Positions 1 through 8,062 are shown, numbered from the stretch's first letter. The stretch is 9,068 nucleotides of DNA from an uncultured Bordetella sp. (GCA_937881145.1 CALGFL010000443.1:1-9068), one strand, 5' to 3'. A program made the numbers and translations. The notes: generated by a model not told the origin, from the sequence alone.

Positions 1-1293
1 GTGCTGGCGCCCGTTGCCACGGCCCTGCTGGGCGGACTCGCGGTGGCGCTGGTGATTGCATACAGCCTGCCGCTGGCGGGCCTGGTCTTGCTGCTGTGCC
101 TGCTGCTGGCCTGCCTGCTGCTGCCCCTGGGCCTGGCGATCGCTTCGCGGCGTTCCGGCATCCAGGCGCAGCAAAGCGCCGCCGATCTGCGCACGGCCGT
201 GCTCGATGCCGTCGAAGGGCATGCCGACATCCAGGCCATGGGCGCGCGCGCCGCCGTGCTGCGACACGCCGACCGCTTGTGCGAACAAGCCGGCCAGGCG
301 CGGCTGACGCAAGTGCGCCTGGCCGCGCACGGGCAATGGGTTTTGCAGGCGGCGGCCGGCCTGGCGGTGCTGGCCGTGTTGTGGACAGGGCTGCCGGCCA
401 TCGCGGCGGGGCGTCTGAGCGGGCCCTATCTGGCCGGGCTGCTGTTGGCCGCGCTGGGCATTTTCGAGGTGGCCGGGCCCGTGATGCGCGGCGCGGCGCG
501 CCTGGGTGCTGCGCGCGCCGCGGCCCGGCGCATGGCCGATCTGCTGGGTTCCGAGCCCGATCTGCAGGATCCGGCACGGCCCGTGCCCGTACCGCAGTCG
601 GGGGTGCTGGCGATGCAAGGCGTGCGCTATGCCTATCCGCAGGTCTCGCAGGATCGGCCGGCCTGGGTGCTGGACGGCGTCGATTTCTCCCTGATGCCCG
701 GCGAGCGGGTGGCGATCGTCGGCGCCAGCGGCGTGGGCAAGTCCACGCTGCTGCATCTGCTGCTGCGTCTGGACGACCCCAATACCGGCGAGGTGCGCTA
801 CGGCGGATGCGATTTGCGGCAATGCGCGCAGGCCGATGTGCAGCGCCGCATTGTGCTGTTGTCCCAGGACGCCCCGGTTTTTCTGGGCACAGTGCGCAGC
901 AATCTGCTCATCGGCGATGCCGCGGCCGACGACGCCGCACTATGGTCGGTCTTGCGCGCGGCGCGGCTCGATGCGTTCGTGCGCGGCTTGCCGCGCGGGC
1001 TGGACAGCTGGGTTGGCGAAACGGGCGCGGCGCTGTCGGCCGGCCAGGCGCGGCGCCTGTGCCTGGCGCGCGCGCTGCTCGCGCCGGCAGCGGTGCTGCT
1101 GCTGGACGAGCCCACGGCGGGGCTGGACGCCGAAACCGAGGCTGATTTCCTGAACGATCTGCCGCGGGCTCTGGCGGGGCGCGCGGCAGTGCTGGTGACG
1201 CATGCCGCGCTGCCGCATGACGCGATGCATCGCCAGTTGCGCCTGCACGACGGCCGCCTGGAAGATTTGCCGGCGGCTTCGCAAACTATGTAA
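1..1293 (+). CDS. cydC: Thiol reductant ABC exporter subunit CydC-like (5' truncated)
   Basis: C-terminal 430 codons of a fused membrane/ATPase half-transporter, open at the left edge, so GTG at base 1 is probably not the true start. Family members of about 570 residues imply roughly 140 residues missing. Residues 1-48 and about 112-160 are hydrophobic and form the end of the exporter membrane domain. The nucleotide-binding domain follows: Walker [10 protein letters not shown] at 241-249, Q-loop Gln289, signature LSAGQ at 345-349 (a variant of LSGGQ), Walker B VLLLDEPT at 365-372 with Asp369/Glu370, D-loop GLDAE at 374-378 and H-loop His401. In known CydDC, the heterodimer exports glutathione/cysteine to the periplasm or carries haem and is needed to mature cytochrome bd. 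CydC rather than CydD is inferred from general sequence character and the ending; a search is needed to be certain. Stop TAA at 1291. Another type I exporter half remains possible. Confidence 0.72.
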   Translation: MLAPVATALLGGLAVALVIAYSLPLAGLVLLLCLLLACLLLPLGLAIASRRSGIQAQQSAADLRTAVLDAVEGHADIQAMGARAAVLRHADRLCEQAGQARLTQVRLAAHGQWVLQAAAGLAVLAVLWTGLPAIAAGRLSGPYLAGLLLAALGIFEVAGPVMRGAARLGAARAAARRMADLLGSEPDLQDPARPVPVPQSGVLAMQGVRYAYPQVSQDRPAWVLDGVDFSLMPGERVAIVGASGVGKSTLLHLLLRLDDPNTGEVRYGGCDLRQCAQADVQRRIVLLSQDAPVFLGTVRSNLLIGDAAADDAALWSVLRAARLDAFVRGLPRGLDSWVGETGAALSAGQARRLCLARALLAPAAVLLLDEPTAGLDAETEADFLNDLPRALAGRAAVLVTHAALPHDAMHRQLRLHDGRLEDLPAASQTM

Positions 1294-1322
1294 GCGAGGG
1301 CCCTGGGCAGCGCGGTTGCGGC

Positions 1323-1328
1323 TATAGT
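1323..1328 (+). promoter_or_regulatory. Possible -10 element for apt
   Basis: TATAGT matches the sigma-70 -10 consensus in five of six bases and lies 33 nt before the apt start codon, in the 68-nt gap after cydC. No good -35 is seen at 16-18 nt upstream, so this is a weak call. Apt could also be read through from cydC. Confidence 0.3.
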
Positions 1329-1361
1329 TCGGCTTGCTTACTCTTTTGCGGGACGCCACCC

Positions 1362-1913
1362 ATGCAGGCCGACTCCTCTGATCTCATACGTCGCGCCATC
1401 CGCAGCGTTCCCGACTGGCCTCAGCCCGGCGCCGTCTTTCGCGACATCACTCCGGTACTGCAGGACGCGCGCAGCTTTCGCACGCTGATCGATCTGTTCG
1501 TCTACCGCTACATGGGCAAGCGCATCGATCTGATCGCCTGCGTGGACGCGCGCGGCTTCATCATTGGCAGCGCGCTGGCCTATGCCCTGAATGTGGGCTT
1601 CGTGCCCATCCGCAAGCACGGCAAGCTGCCGGGCCGCAAGGTGTCCGAGATCTACACGCTGGAATACGGCCAATCCGAGGTCGAAGTGCACACCGACGCG
1701 GTGCGCACCGGCCAGCGCGTCGTGCTGATCGACGACCTGGTCGCCACCGGCGGCACCATGCTGGCCGCCATCAAGCTCTTGCAGCGCCTGGGCGCCAACG
1801 TGCTGGAAGCGGCGGCCATCGTCGACCTGCCGGAGCTGGGCGGCTCGGCCAAAATCGCGACCACGGGCACACCGTTCTATGCCGTCTGCGATTTCAAAGA
1901 CAGCGAAAACTGA
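1362..1913 (+). CDS. apt: Adenine phosphoribosyltransferase
   Basis: 183 residues, normal for the family. The enzyme converts adenine and PRPP to AMP and pyrophosphate in the cytosol, the main adenine salvage route. The PRPP-binding loop is clear: [13 protein letters not shown] at residues 120-132, with the paired acidic residues Asp124/Asp125. Typical Apt motifs also appear: FRDITP at 26-31 in the N-terminal hood, ARGF at 63-66, RKHGKLPG at 84-91 and LEYG at 100-103. The ATG at 1362 gives the expected N-terminus (short acidic lead, then [11 protein letters not shown]) and has a partial Shine-Dalgarno, CGGGA, about 8 nt upstream. It begins 68 nt after cydC on the same strand and converges on the TSUP permease gene with only 15 bp between stop codons, leaving no room for a conventional terminator between them. 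Confidence 0.95.
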   Translation: MQADSSDLIRRAIRSVPDWPQPGAVFRDITPVLQDARSFRTLIDLFVYRYMGKRIDLIACVDARGFIIGSALAYALNVGFVPIRKHGKLPGRKVSEIYTLEYGQSEVEVHTDAVRTGQRVVLIDDLVATGGTMLAAIKLLQRLGANVLEAAAIVDLPELGGSAKIATTGTPFYAVCDFKDSEN

Positions 1914-1928
1914 CGCGCCGGCTGAAAA

Positions 1929-2702
1929 TCAAGCGAACATGTCCCAGGCCGAGCGGGCGATCAGCAGCAAGGCCATGAGCGCCAGGATGAGGATGCAGAC
2001 GCGGCGGTAGTGCGAATCGCCGTGGCGCAGAAAGAGGCGTCGTCCCAGCACGATGCCGACGGCCTGCAAGGGATAGGCGATCAGCACGAACAGCAGCGTG
2101 TGCACCGATACATTGCCCATCGCGCTCAGCGTCAGCAGCGATACGGCGCTTTGCACGCCGAAGATCACGGTCATGGTGGCGCGGGCGCTCAGCGGCGAGA
2201 ACGGGCCGCCCAGGAAATAGGCCACCAGGGGCGGGCCGCCGATGGCGGAAAAACCGTTGCCCAAGCCGGAACAGACGCCGGCCGAAAGCGTCAGGCCGAG
2301 TCGGGGCTGGTGGTGATAGCGCCAGCCCGAGGCCAGGATCACCACGGCCGCCAGCACGATGCAACCCATGACCAGCCGGCTGACGGACGGATCGGCCGCG
2401 ACCAGCAGCCGGGCGCCGGCCAGGGCCGCTACCCCACTGACCGCCGCCAGAACGAGAGCCTGCCGCCAGAGCACGTGCGGCCGGTCCGGGCCCACGGTCT
2501 GCAGACTGGAGAGGACCTGGATGCTCGTCATGATGGGCGCTGCCAGCGCAGGCGGGAACACCAGGGACAGCGCCGGCATGCCGAGCATGGCCGCGCCAAA
2601 GCCGCTGAAGCCGCGCATCGTGCCCGCGGCCAGCATGGCCAGGCCGGCGAAGGCCAGGGCCCAGGGATGGGCCGTCAGTGTGGCCGCGGAGGATGCGTCC
2701 AA
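1929..2702 (-). CDS. TSUP (TauE/SafE-like) membrane permease
   Basis: 257-residue integral membrane protein of the sulfite exporter TauE/SafE (TSUP) family. Hydrophobic segments fall at about residues 13-28, 36-56, 80-102, 108-125, 136-146, 175-193, 200-220 and 235-250. The two-repeat architecture shows in paired glycine motifs: GFSGFGAAMLGMP at 31-43 in the first half and GLGNGFSAIGGPP at 146-158 in the second. Such proteins move small sulfur or organic anions (sulfite, sulfoacetate, thiosulfate); the substrate cannot be read from sequence. The start is TTG at 2702, preceded by AAAGG about 10 nt upstream. An in-frame TGA seven codons upstream, with no ATG or GTG between, excludes a longer start, and the next Met (residue 23) lies inside the first membrane segment. 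It follows the SDR gene by 48 nt and is probably last in an ilvA-SDR-TSUP transcript. Confidence 0.85.
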   Translation of the reverse strand: MDASSAATLTAHPWALAFAGLAMLAAGTMRGFSGFGAAMLGMPALSLVFPPALAAPIMTSIQVLSSLQTVGPDRPHVLWRQALVLAAVSGVAALAGARLLVAADPSVSRLVMGCIVLAAVVILASGWRYHHQPRLGLTLSAGVCSGLGNGFSAIGGPPLVAYFLGGPFSPLSARATMTVIFGVQSAVSLLTLSAMGNVSVHTLLFVLIAYPLQAVGIVLGRRLFLRHGDSHYRRVCILILALMALLLIARSAWDMFA

Positions 2703-2750
2703 AGAACTAGGGCCTTTCGTTCACGGTGGAAGGCGGCGCGCGTCGACCGG

Positions 2751-3557
<807 letters not shown>

Positions 3558-5069
3558 TTACAAGAAGAGCTTGTACGCAGGATTGTCGGTCTCGTTCCAG
3601 TGCGGATAGCCGAGTTCGGCGACGAAATTCTTGAACTGCTTTTTCTCGCCGGCCGGCACCTGGATGCCGACCAGGATCTGGCCGTAGTCGGCGCCCTGGT
3701 TGCGGTAATGGAACAGACTGATATTCCAGTCCGGATTCATGGCGTTCAGAAAGCGCATCAAGGCGCCGGGCCGCTCGGGAAACTCGAAGCGGTGTAGCAC
3801 CTCGTGGGCCGCCTGCCGCGAACGGCCGCCCACCATGTGGCGCAGGTGGGTCTTGGCGAATTCGTCGTGGGTCAGGTCCAGCGTGTCGAAGCCGTTCTTG
3901 CGGAAATGCGCGGCGATCTTGCCCGGCTCGGCGGGCGTGGACACCTGCAGGCCGACGAACACATGGGCGCGGTCGCCGCTGTCGGCCATGCGATAGTTGA
4001 ACTCGGTGACGCTGCGGTCGCCCACCAGCTCGCAGAAGCGGCGGAAGCTGCCGCGCTGCTCGGGCATGGTGACGGCGAACACGGCCTCGCGCATCTCGCC
4101 CACCTCGGCGCGATCGGACACGAAGCGCAGGCGGTCGAAATTCATATTGGCGCCGCATGCGATGGCCACCAAGGTCTTGCCGCGTAGCTTGTGCTGGGCG
4201 GCATATTGCTTGGCGGCTGCCACCGCCATGGCGCCCGAAGGCTCGAGCACGCTGCGCGTATCCTGGAAAACGTCTTTGATGGCCGCGCAGATCGCGTCCG
4301 TGTCGACCACCACGAAGTCGTCGACATACTGGCGCGCCAACCGGAAGGTTTCCTCTCCGACCAGCTTGACGGCGGTGCCGTCGGCGAACAGGCCCACGTC
4401 GGCCAGCTGCACCCGGCGTCCGGCGCGCACGCTGCGCAGCATGGCGTCGGAGTCTTTGGTCTGCACGCCGATGATCTTTATGTCGGGACGCAGCTGTTTC
4501 ACGTAGGCCGCCACGCCGCCGATCAGGCCGCCGCCGCCGACCGCCACGAATATGGCTTCGATCTCGTCCGGGTGCTGGCGCAGGATCTCCATGCCGACGG
4601 TGCCTTGGCCGGCGATCACGTCGGGATCGTCGAAAGGGTGGACAAAAGTGAGTTTTTCTTTCTTTTCGAGCTTCTTGGCGTGCTCGTAGGCCTCGCTGAA
4701 ACTCTCGCCGGCAAGCACGACCTCGCCACCCAGGCGGCGCACCGCATCGACCTTGACCTGGGGCGCCGTGGTGGGCATGACGATCACGGCGCGGCAGCCC
4801 AGCCGGCTGGCCGACAGCGCCACGCCCTGGGCGTGATTGCCGGCCGAGGCGGCGATCACGCCGCGCGCGCGCGCCGCGGGCGTCATGTTGGCCATCTTGT
4901 TGTACGCCCCGCGCAGCTTGAAGCTGAACACCGGCTGCGTATCTTCGCGCTTGAGCAGCACCGTGTTCGAAATTCGCTGCGACAGCAGGGTTGCGGTTTC
5001 GAGCGGGGATTCGACGGCGACGTCGTAGACCTTGGAGGTCAGGGTGCGTTTGAGATAGTCGGTGGACAT
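3558..5069 (-). CDS. ilvA: Biosynthetic threonine ammonia-lyase IlvA (long form)
   Basis: 503 residues, the length of the biosynthetic, allosteric long form. A PLP enzyme in the cytosol that deaminates L-threonine to 2-oxobutanoate, the first committed step to isoleucine. PLP Schiff-base Lys51 lies in SFKLRGA; the substrate loop SAGNHAQG is at 75-82; the phosphate-binding glycine loop VGGGGLIGG is at 177-185; SGA at 278-280 and ACGANMNFDRL at 304-314 complete the fold-type II core. Residues about 328-400 and 422-495 are the two C-terminal ACT-like regulatory domains that in the family bind isoleucine (inhibitor) and valine (activator); both look intact. The ATG at 5069 gives the usual MSTDYLKRTLTSKVYDVA opening, but the preceding bases show no Shine-Dalgarno. 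First of the ilvA-SDR-TSUP cluster; its 121-bp upstream gap contains a strong hairpin. Confidence 0.95.
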   Translation of the reverse strand: MSTDYLKRTLTSKVYDVAVESPLETATLLSQRISNTVLLKREDTQPVFSFKLRGAYNKMANMTPAARARGVIAASAGNHAQGVALSASRLGCRAVIVMPTTAPQVKVDAVRRLGGEVVLAGESFSEAYEHAKKLEKKEKLTFVHPFDDPDVIAGQGTVGMEILRQHPDEIEAIFVAVGGGGLIGGVAAYVKQLRPDIKIIGVQTKDSDAMLRSVRAGRRVQLADVGLFADGTAVKLVGEETFRLARQYVDDFVVVDTDAICAAIKDVFQDTRSVLEPSGAMAVAAAKQYAAQHKLRGKTLVAIACGANMNFDRLRFVSDRAEVGEMREAVFAVTMPEQRGSFRRFCELVGDRSVTEFNYRMADSGDRAHVFVGLQVSTPAEPGKIAAHFRKNGFDTLDLTHDEFAKTHLRHMVGGRSRQAAHEVLHRFEFPERPGALMRFLNAMNPDWNISLFHYRNQGADYGQILVGIQVPAGEKKQFKNFVAELGYPHWNETDNPAYKLFL

Positions 5070-5097
5070 GGCTGCGGGCGTGGGAGGAAATGCCGAA

Positions 5098-5126
5098 CCG
5101 CCCGTCCTTCATCGAGGACGAGGCGG
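5098..5126 (-). other. Hairpin in the effector-ilvA gap (11-bp stem, one bulge)
   Basis: On the plus strand CCGCC-CGTCCT (5098-5108), a 6-nt loop, then AGGACG-a-GGCGG (5115-5126): eleven Watson-Crick pairs with a single bulged A. It ends 28 nt before the ilvA start codon. Reading leftward it is followed by TTCGGCATTTCC, so there is no real U tract. It could be an imperfect terminator for the effector unit, a leader structure on ilvA mRNA, or both. The pairing is seen directly; its role is inference. Confidence 0.45.
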
Positions 5127-5133
5127 GTCAATG

Positions 5134-5142
5134 AGCGTACCA
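5134..5142 (-). promoter_or_regulatory. Possible extended -10 promoter for ilvA
   Basis: On the minus strand TGG-TACGCT fits an extended -10 (TGN plus a hexamer matching TATAAT in four of six). It would start transcription near 5127, right at the base of the 5098-5126 hairpin. No -35 hexamer at the right distance is convincing. Weak call. Confidence 0.22.
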
Positions 5143-5165
5143 CACGGCTCGCGCCCGCCCTGCGA

Positions 5166-5188
5166 GCGGCCCTCCGGGCGCAGGCCGC
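5166..5188 (-). other. Inverted repeat just after the effector stop codon
   Basis: GCGGCC (5166-5171) and GGCCGC (5183-5188) form a perfect 6-bp GC stem with an 11-nt loop, two bases beyond the effector TAA. On the minus strand no U tract follows, so it is not a standard intrinsic terminator. It may protect the 3' end of the mRNA or help a Rho-dependent stop. Confidence 0.3.
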
Positions 5189-5190
5189 CT

Positions 5191-7497
5191 TTAGAACTCG
5201 AACGCCACGCGCGAGTCCACGACCGAGATTCTCGCTTGTCCGCCTTCGACTTCGGGCGGCTGGATGCGATAGGTGAGCGTGTACAGGGCCGCGCCCTCGC
5301 TTTGTATCTCCTGAATATCGACGCCGTTCTCCGAGAGGCCGTTGGGCCGGGTCGAGAGCGTGCTGCGCACCGACCAGCTGCCGTCGCCGTTGGGCCACGC
5401 TTCGTGCGCGGTCTTGTTGCCTGTGCTCAGGATGGTCTTGCCGGGAAAGGCGGATTGATTGTTGAACTCGAAGAAGGCGTTGATGCCGTTCTGGTTCATG
5501 CAGCGGCTCACGCCCAGCGCCAGGGCGTCGCCGCCGGGCCCTTCGGGAAAGGCGTCGCGAAAGCGCTCGAGGGTCGGGGCGGATTCCGCGCCGCGTGCGC
5601 CGATCATCTTGCCTTGCATGTAGTAGGTCGCGCGGCCCACGTCCACTTCCATGGTCTTGGACAGCCAGGGCCTGCTGCCGGGCCCGTTGTCCGACACGTA
5701 GTCGGAGATCGCGCCTCGTTGCGCGTCGATGACCCGCTGCGGGTTGAACTCGGTCGACACGAGATTGCCGTTGGGCGAGCCCCGCACCACGCCGCGGCCG
5801 TCGGTTTCCCCTTCGGGGGCGAGAATGAGGCGGGCGGCGGTGGGCGGCACGTCATCGAGCGCGATTTCCGGACTATTGCCCAGGCTCTTGGAAATATTGC
5901 GCGCCGTGTCGGCCGAGCGGCCCGCCTGCACGGCAACGGCCTCGACCAGGGCCAGGTGAACCATGCGCGATTGCACCGACAGCCGCGTGTCTTTCGACAG
6001 GCTCAGGCTGGAAACCAGCTGGACGCCCTCGGGGCCGGTAAAGAGCGCCAGCAGGGCCTCGGCTTCTTCCCGGGTGTAGGACGACACCGCGACGCGCGCC
6101 ATCTGGTCGAGCATCACATAGGTGAAATCGCCGCCGCTCAGGCTGCCCGATTCCCACATCTCGTTGCCGTGCACCTTCATGTCCTGCATGCCGTCCTCGA
6201 AGGCGGTCAGGCTTTGCCTGAGGCCTTCGATGGCGTTGCCCGGATTGCCATGCTGCAGCCCCTGCGCGACGCTGCGCATGGCCTGGCCGGCGTCCAGGTA
6301 GGCCTGCACTTGCACCGGGTCGATGCGGCGCTTGTCGGCGATGGCGAGCAGTTCCGCCTTGACCCCGGGAGGAATGGTGGTCGAAGTGTTGATCAGCTGC
6401 AGGGCCTGGATGTGCTCGTCGAGGGCGCGGGCCACCTGGGCCTCCAGCCGGGGAAGCAGCGCCTTGACGGTGGACTCGGCGTCGGGAGCGCAGCCGAGCT
6501 GGTTTTGCAGGGCGGGGATGTTGTAGCCCAGCCCTTCGGTCATGTTGTTGGAGATCGACTTGAGCACGCTGTCGGACAGGGGCGGCAGGCCCGCTTTGTC
6601 GGTGGCCGCCTTGGCCAGGCGGCACAGCATGGACTCCGGATTCTTGCGGTCCATCGGCGCGGTCATGCTGTCGGTAATGGCCATTTCCTTCAGATGCCTG
6701 GCGATGCCCGCATCGCCTTGCTTGAAGGTGGAGTCCGGGAGCCTGGTCATGTACTCGCCGACCTTGTCCGGGGTCATGCCGGGCACTTTCATCAGTTCGG
6801 CCACTTGCGCCTCGTAGAGGTTCAGCGCCTTTTCCGCCGCTTGCGCGATCTGCTGGTTGCTCAGCTGGCCGCGGGAATATTCGGGCATGGCCTTGCAGTT
6901 CTCGCGGACCGCGCGCTCGAGAAAGCGCGCCGACTTCGGGTCGACCATGCCTTGCCAGTTCGGGTTGTCGCCGCCGAGCTTCATGCCGCGCTCCAGGCAC
7001 AGGCCGATCATGTCGGTCTCGCCACGGCCACGGCCGCTGCCCGAGAGGCCGCTTTCCAGGAAGCGCGTGATGTGCTGGTTGTTCCAGGAGCGATTGCTGG
7101 CCTGGGCTTTTTCGGCCGACTGCAGCATCGCGCTGACGGTGCGGCCGGTCAGCGGCGCGCCGTCGGTCTTGTTCAGGTCTCGCATGGCCATGTTGGCGAT
7201 GTGATCGCCGTATTTGGCGCGCATGTCCGATGTCAGGCCGGCCAGGACCTGGCGGTTGCTGGCCTGGTACTCGCCCAGCCGCACGGGATACGAGTCGCGC
7301 TCGGCGCGCGCCTGCTGCAGCGAGCCGAGCTGGCCCAGCAGGGGAACGTTGGAGAGCGCGGCCTTGAACTTGGTCCAGTTGCTCGGCGGATTGAGCGGTT
7401 TGGTCAGTTCGTAGTCGTCTCTTTTGCCCTGGCCCACGACTTGGTCCAGGTCGGTGCCCTGGCGGACCAGGTTTCGGCTGAGTGCATCGAGATTCAT
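5191..7497 (-). CDS. bteA: BteA-like type III secretion effector (putative)
   Basis: 768-residue soluble protein with no signal peptide or membrane segment. The call rests on three things: it lies 21 nt after a CesT-type chaperone gene; residues about 35-125 resemble the BteA lipid-raft-targeting/four-helix-bundle membrane-localisation domain (signature VPLLGQLGSLQQAR at 51-64, then YPVRLGEYQASNRQVL at 70-85); and an HrpL-class promoter precedes the pair. In Bordetella, BteA is injected into host cells and kills them without apoptosis. Residues 1-34 are polar, as expected for a secretion signal; chaperone binding probably falls in the first 100. A glycine/arginine linker (SGSGRGRG, 152-159) separates this from a mainly helical middle (about 160-540). 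The last 210 residues are richer in predicted strands, with Cys666 and His698. I recognise no enzyme fold. I recall BteA as about 658 residues, so this is longer and may be a divergent homologue or another effector. Start fixed by AGGAG 6 nt before ATG 7497. Confidence 0.68.
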   Translation of the reverse strand: MNLDALSRNLVRQGTDLDQVVGQGKRDDYELTKPLNPPSNWTKFKAALSNVPLLGQLGSLQQARAERDSYPVRLGEYQASNRQVLAGLTSDMRAKYGDHIANMAMRDLNKTDGAPLTGRTVSAMLQSAEKAQASNRSWNNQHITRFLESGLSGSGRGRGETDMIGLCLERGMKLGGDNPNWQGMVDPKSARFLERAVRENCKAMPEYSRGQLSNQQIAQAAEKALNLYEAQVAELMKVPGMTPDKVGEYMTRLPDSTFKQGDAGIARHLKEMAITDSMTAPMDRKNPESMLCRLAKAATDKAGLPPLSDSVLKSISNNMTEGLGYNIPALQNQLGCAPDAESTVKALLPRLEAQVARALDEHIQALQLINTSTTIPPGVKAELLAIADKRRIDPVQVQAYLDAGQAMRSVAQGLQHGNPGNAIEGLRQSLTAFEDGMQDMKVHGNEMWESGSLSGGDFTYVMLDQMARVAVSSYTREEAEALLALFTGPEGVQLVSSLSLSKDTRLSVQSRMVHLALVEAVAVQAGRSADTARNISKSLGNSPEIALDDVPPTAARLILAPEGETDGRGVVRGSPNGNLVSTEFNPQRVIDAQRGAISDYVSDNGPGSRPWLSKTMEVDVGRATYYMQGKMIGARGAESAPTLERFRDAFPEGPGGDALALGVSRCMNQNGINAFFEFNNQSAFPGKTILSTGNKTAHEAWPNGDGSWSVRSTLSTRPNGLSENGVDIQEIQSEGAALYTLTYRIQPPEVEGGQARISVVDSRVAFEF

Positions 7498-7503
7498 GGC
7501 GCG

Positions 7504-7508
7504 CTCCT
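7504..7508 (-). promoter_or_regulatory. Ribosome binding site of the effector gene
   Basis: AGGAG on the minus strand, 6 nt before the ATG at 7497, inside the 21-nt gap after the chaperone stop. It is the best Shine-Dalgarno in the window and supports efficient independent initiation of the effector on a shared mRNA. Confidence 0.8.
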
Positions 7509-7518
7509 GCGGCGGGGG

Positions 7519-7986
7519 TCAGGCGTAAGCCGGGGGGATGGCGGAATCGGCCATGACCGGGGAGGCCGGCGCGGCCTGCTTGACCTGGGCGATGCGGCGC
7601 GTCCAGCGTTCGGCCTGGTTGGCGAAGTTCTCGACCACGGTTTCGAAGGCGTGGCTGTCCAGCTCGGTCACCGAGCAGGGGTAGGTGAGGATGATGCCGC
7701 CCGTGCCTTCTTCCAGGCAAAGCGTGGCGCCGCGGGTGCGGTGCCAATACAGATTGGCAGCCAGCAGCTCGCGCAGCAGGGGCTCGGCGCCCTCGGCCGG
7801 CAGCTCGTCCAGATAGCAGGACAGGACCAGGCGCTCGGTGCCGGGGTCGTATTCGATGTTCAGGATCAGGCTCTCGTCGAACACCAGCACGCAGCTTTGC
7901 GTGGCGGAATCCAGGGCCAGGGGGCCGACGGTGAGGGTATTGCCCAGGTCGGCCAGCAGACGGCTGGCCAGATCGCGTTTGTCCAT
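7519..7986 (-). CDS. btcA: CesT/Tir-family type III secretion chaperone
   Basis: 155 residues, small and with a net-acidic core, typical of class I type III chaperones, which act as cytosolic dimers that hold one effector's N-terminal region in a secretion-ready state. Characteristic features: the opening LASRLLADLG, the hydrophobic strand block CVLVFDESLILNIEYDP at about 32-48, the segment LLRELLAANLYWHRTRGATL at about 70-89, the strand CLEEGTGGIILTYPC at about 90-104, and the closing helix FETVVENFANQAERWTRR at about 112-129. The last 25 residues are Ala/Pro-rich and probably disordered. The start at 7986 is chosen because GGAG lies 7 nt upstream and the opening residues fit the family. A TTG 78 nt farther upstream would add an arginine-rich tail and lies beside the putative -35 box, so it is rejected. 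The symbol follows the inferred pairing with a BteA-like effector; the chaperone family itself is much surer. Confidence 0.85.
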   Translation of the reverse strand: MDKRDLASRLLADLGNTLTVGPLALDSATQSCVLVFDESLILNIEYDPGTERLVLSCYLDELPAEGAEPLLRELLAANLYWHRTRGATLCLEEGTGGIILTYPCSVTELDSHAFETVVENFANQAERWTRRIAQVKQAAPASPVMADSAIPPAYA

Positions 7987-8006
7987 GAACAGGCTCCGGA
8001 TACACA

Positions 8007-8024
8007 GCCGGCGAGCTTGCCGGC
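8007..8024 (-). repeat. Near-perfect palindrome in the chaperone-gene leader
   Basis: GCCGGCGAG/CTTGCCGGC on the plus strand: nine-base arms with one mismatch. It lies between the putative -10 element (8035-8041) and the ribosome binding site (7994-7997), so it would be at the very 5' end of the mRNA. It could be an operator for a dimeric regulator or an RNA hairpin. Confidence 0.45.
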
Positions 8025-8034
8025 GCATGCCCCG

Positions 8035-8062
8035 TGAGTAACGGCGCGCGGCGCGGGGTTCC
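8035..8062 (-). promoter_or_regulatory. HrpL/BtrS-class ECF sigma promoter (hrp-box-like)
   Basis: Reading leftward: GGAACC (plus 8062-8057), 15 nt, then TTACTCA (8041-8035). The HrpL promoter consensus is GGAACC-N15/16-CCACNNA. The -35 hexamer is identical, the spacer is right, and the -10 block keeps ACNNA but has TT for CC. A start site near 8027-8030 would leave a leader of about 40 nt to the chaperone ATG. Bordetella type III genes are controlled by BtrS, an ECF sigma factor related to HrpL, so a BtrS promoter is the natural reading. I do not remember the measured BtrS consensus, so the link to BtrS is inference. Confidence 0.62.

Noticed and set aside
345..372. Off-frame ORFs inside the CydC-like gene
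   Set aside because: Several Arg/Ala-rich frames overlap it on both strands, but only the 1-1293 frame contains the membrane segments and the full ATPase motif set.
1911..1931. Terminator between the convergent apt and TSUP genes
   Set aside because: Only 15 bp separate the stops and no stem with a T run is visible; termination may occur inside the opposing genes or by Rho.
5873..8005. 710-codon open frame on the minus strand overlapping chaperone and effector
   Set aside because: An off-frame shadow rich in Arg, Pro, Gly and Ala. The real frames have good ribosome binding sites and the chaperone family pattern.
5062..8037. 991-codon open frame on the plus strand
   Set aside because: It is antisense to the effector, the chaperone and the start of ilvA. 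The translation is rich in His, Gly, Ala, Arg and Gln with no domain, as expected opposite GC-rich coding DNA.
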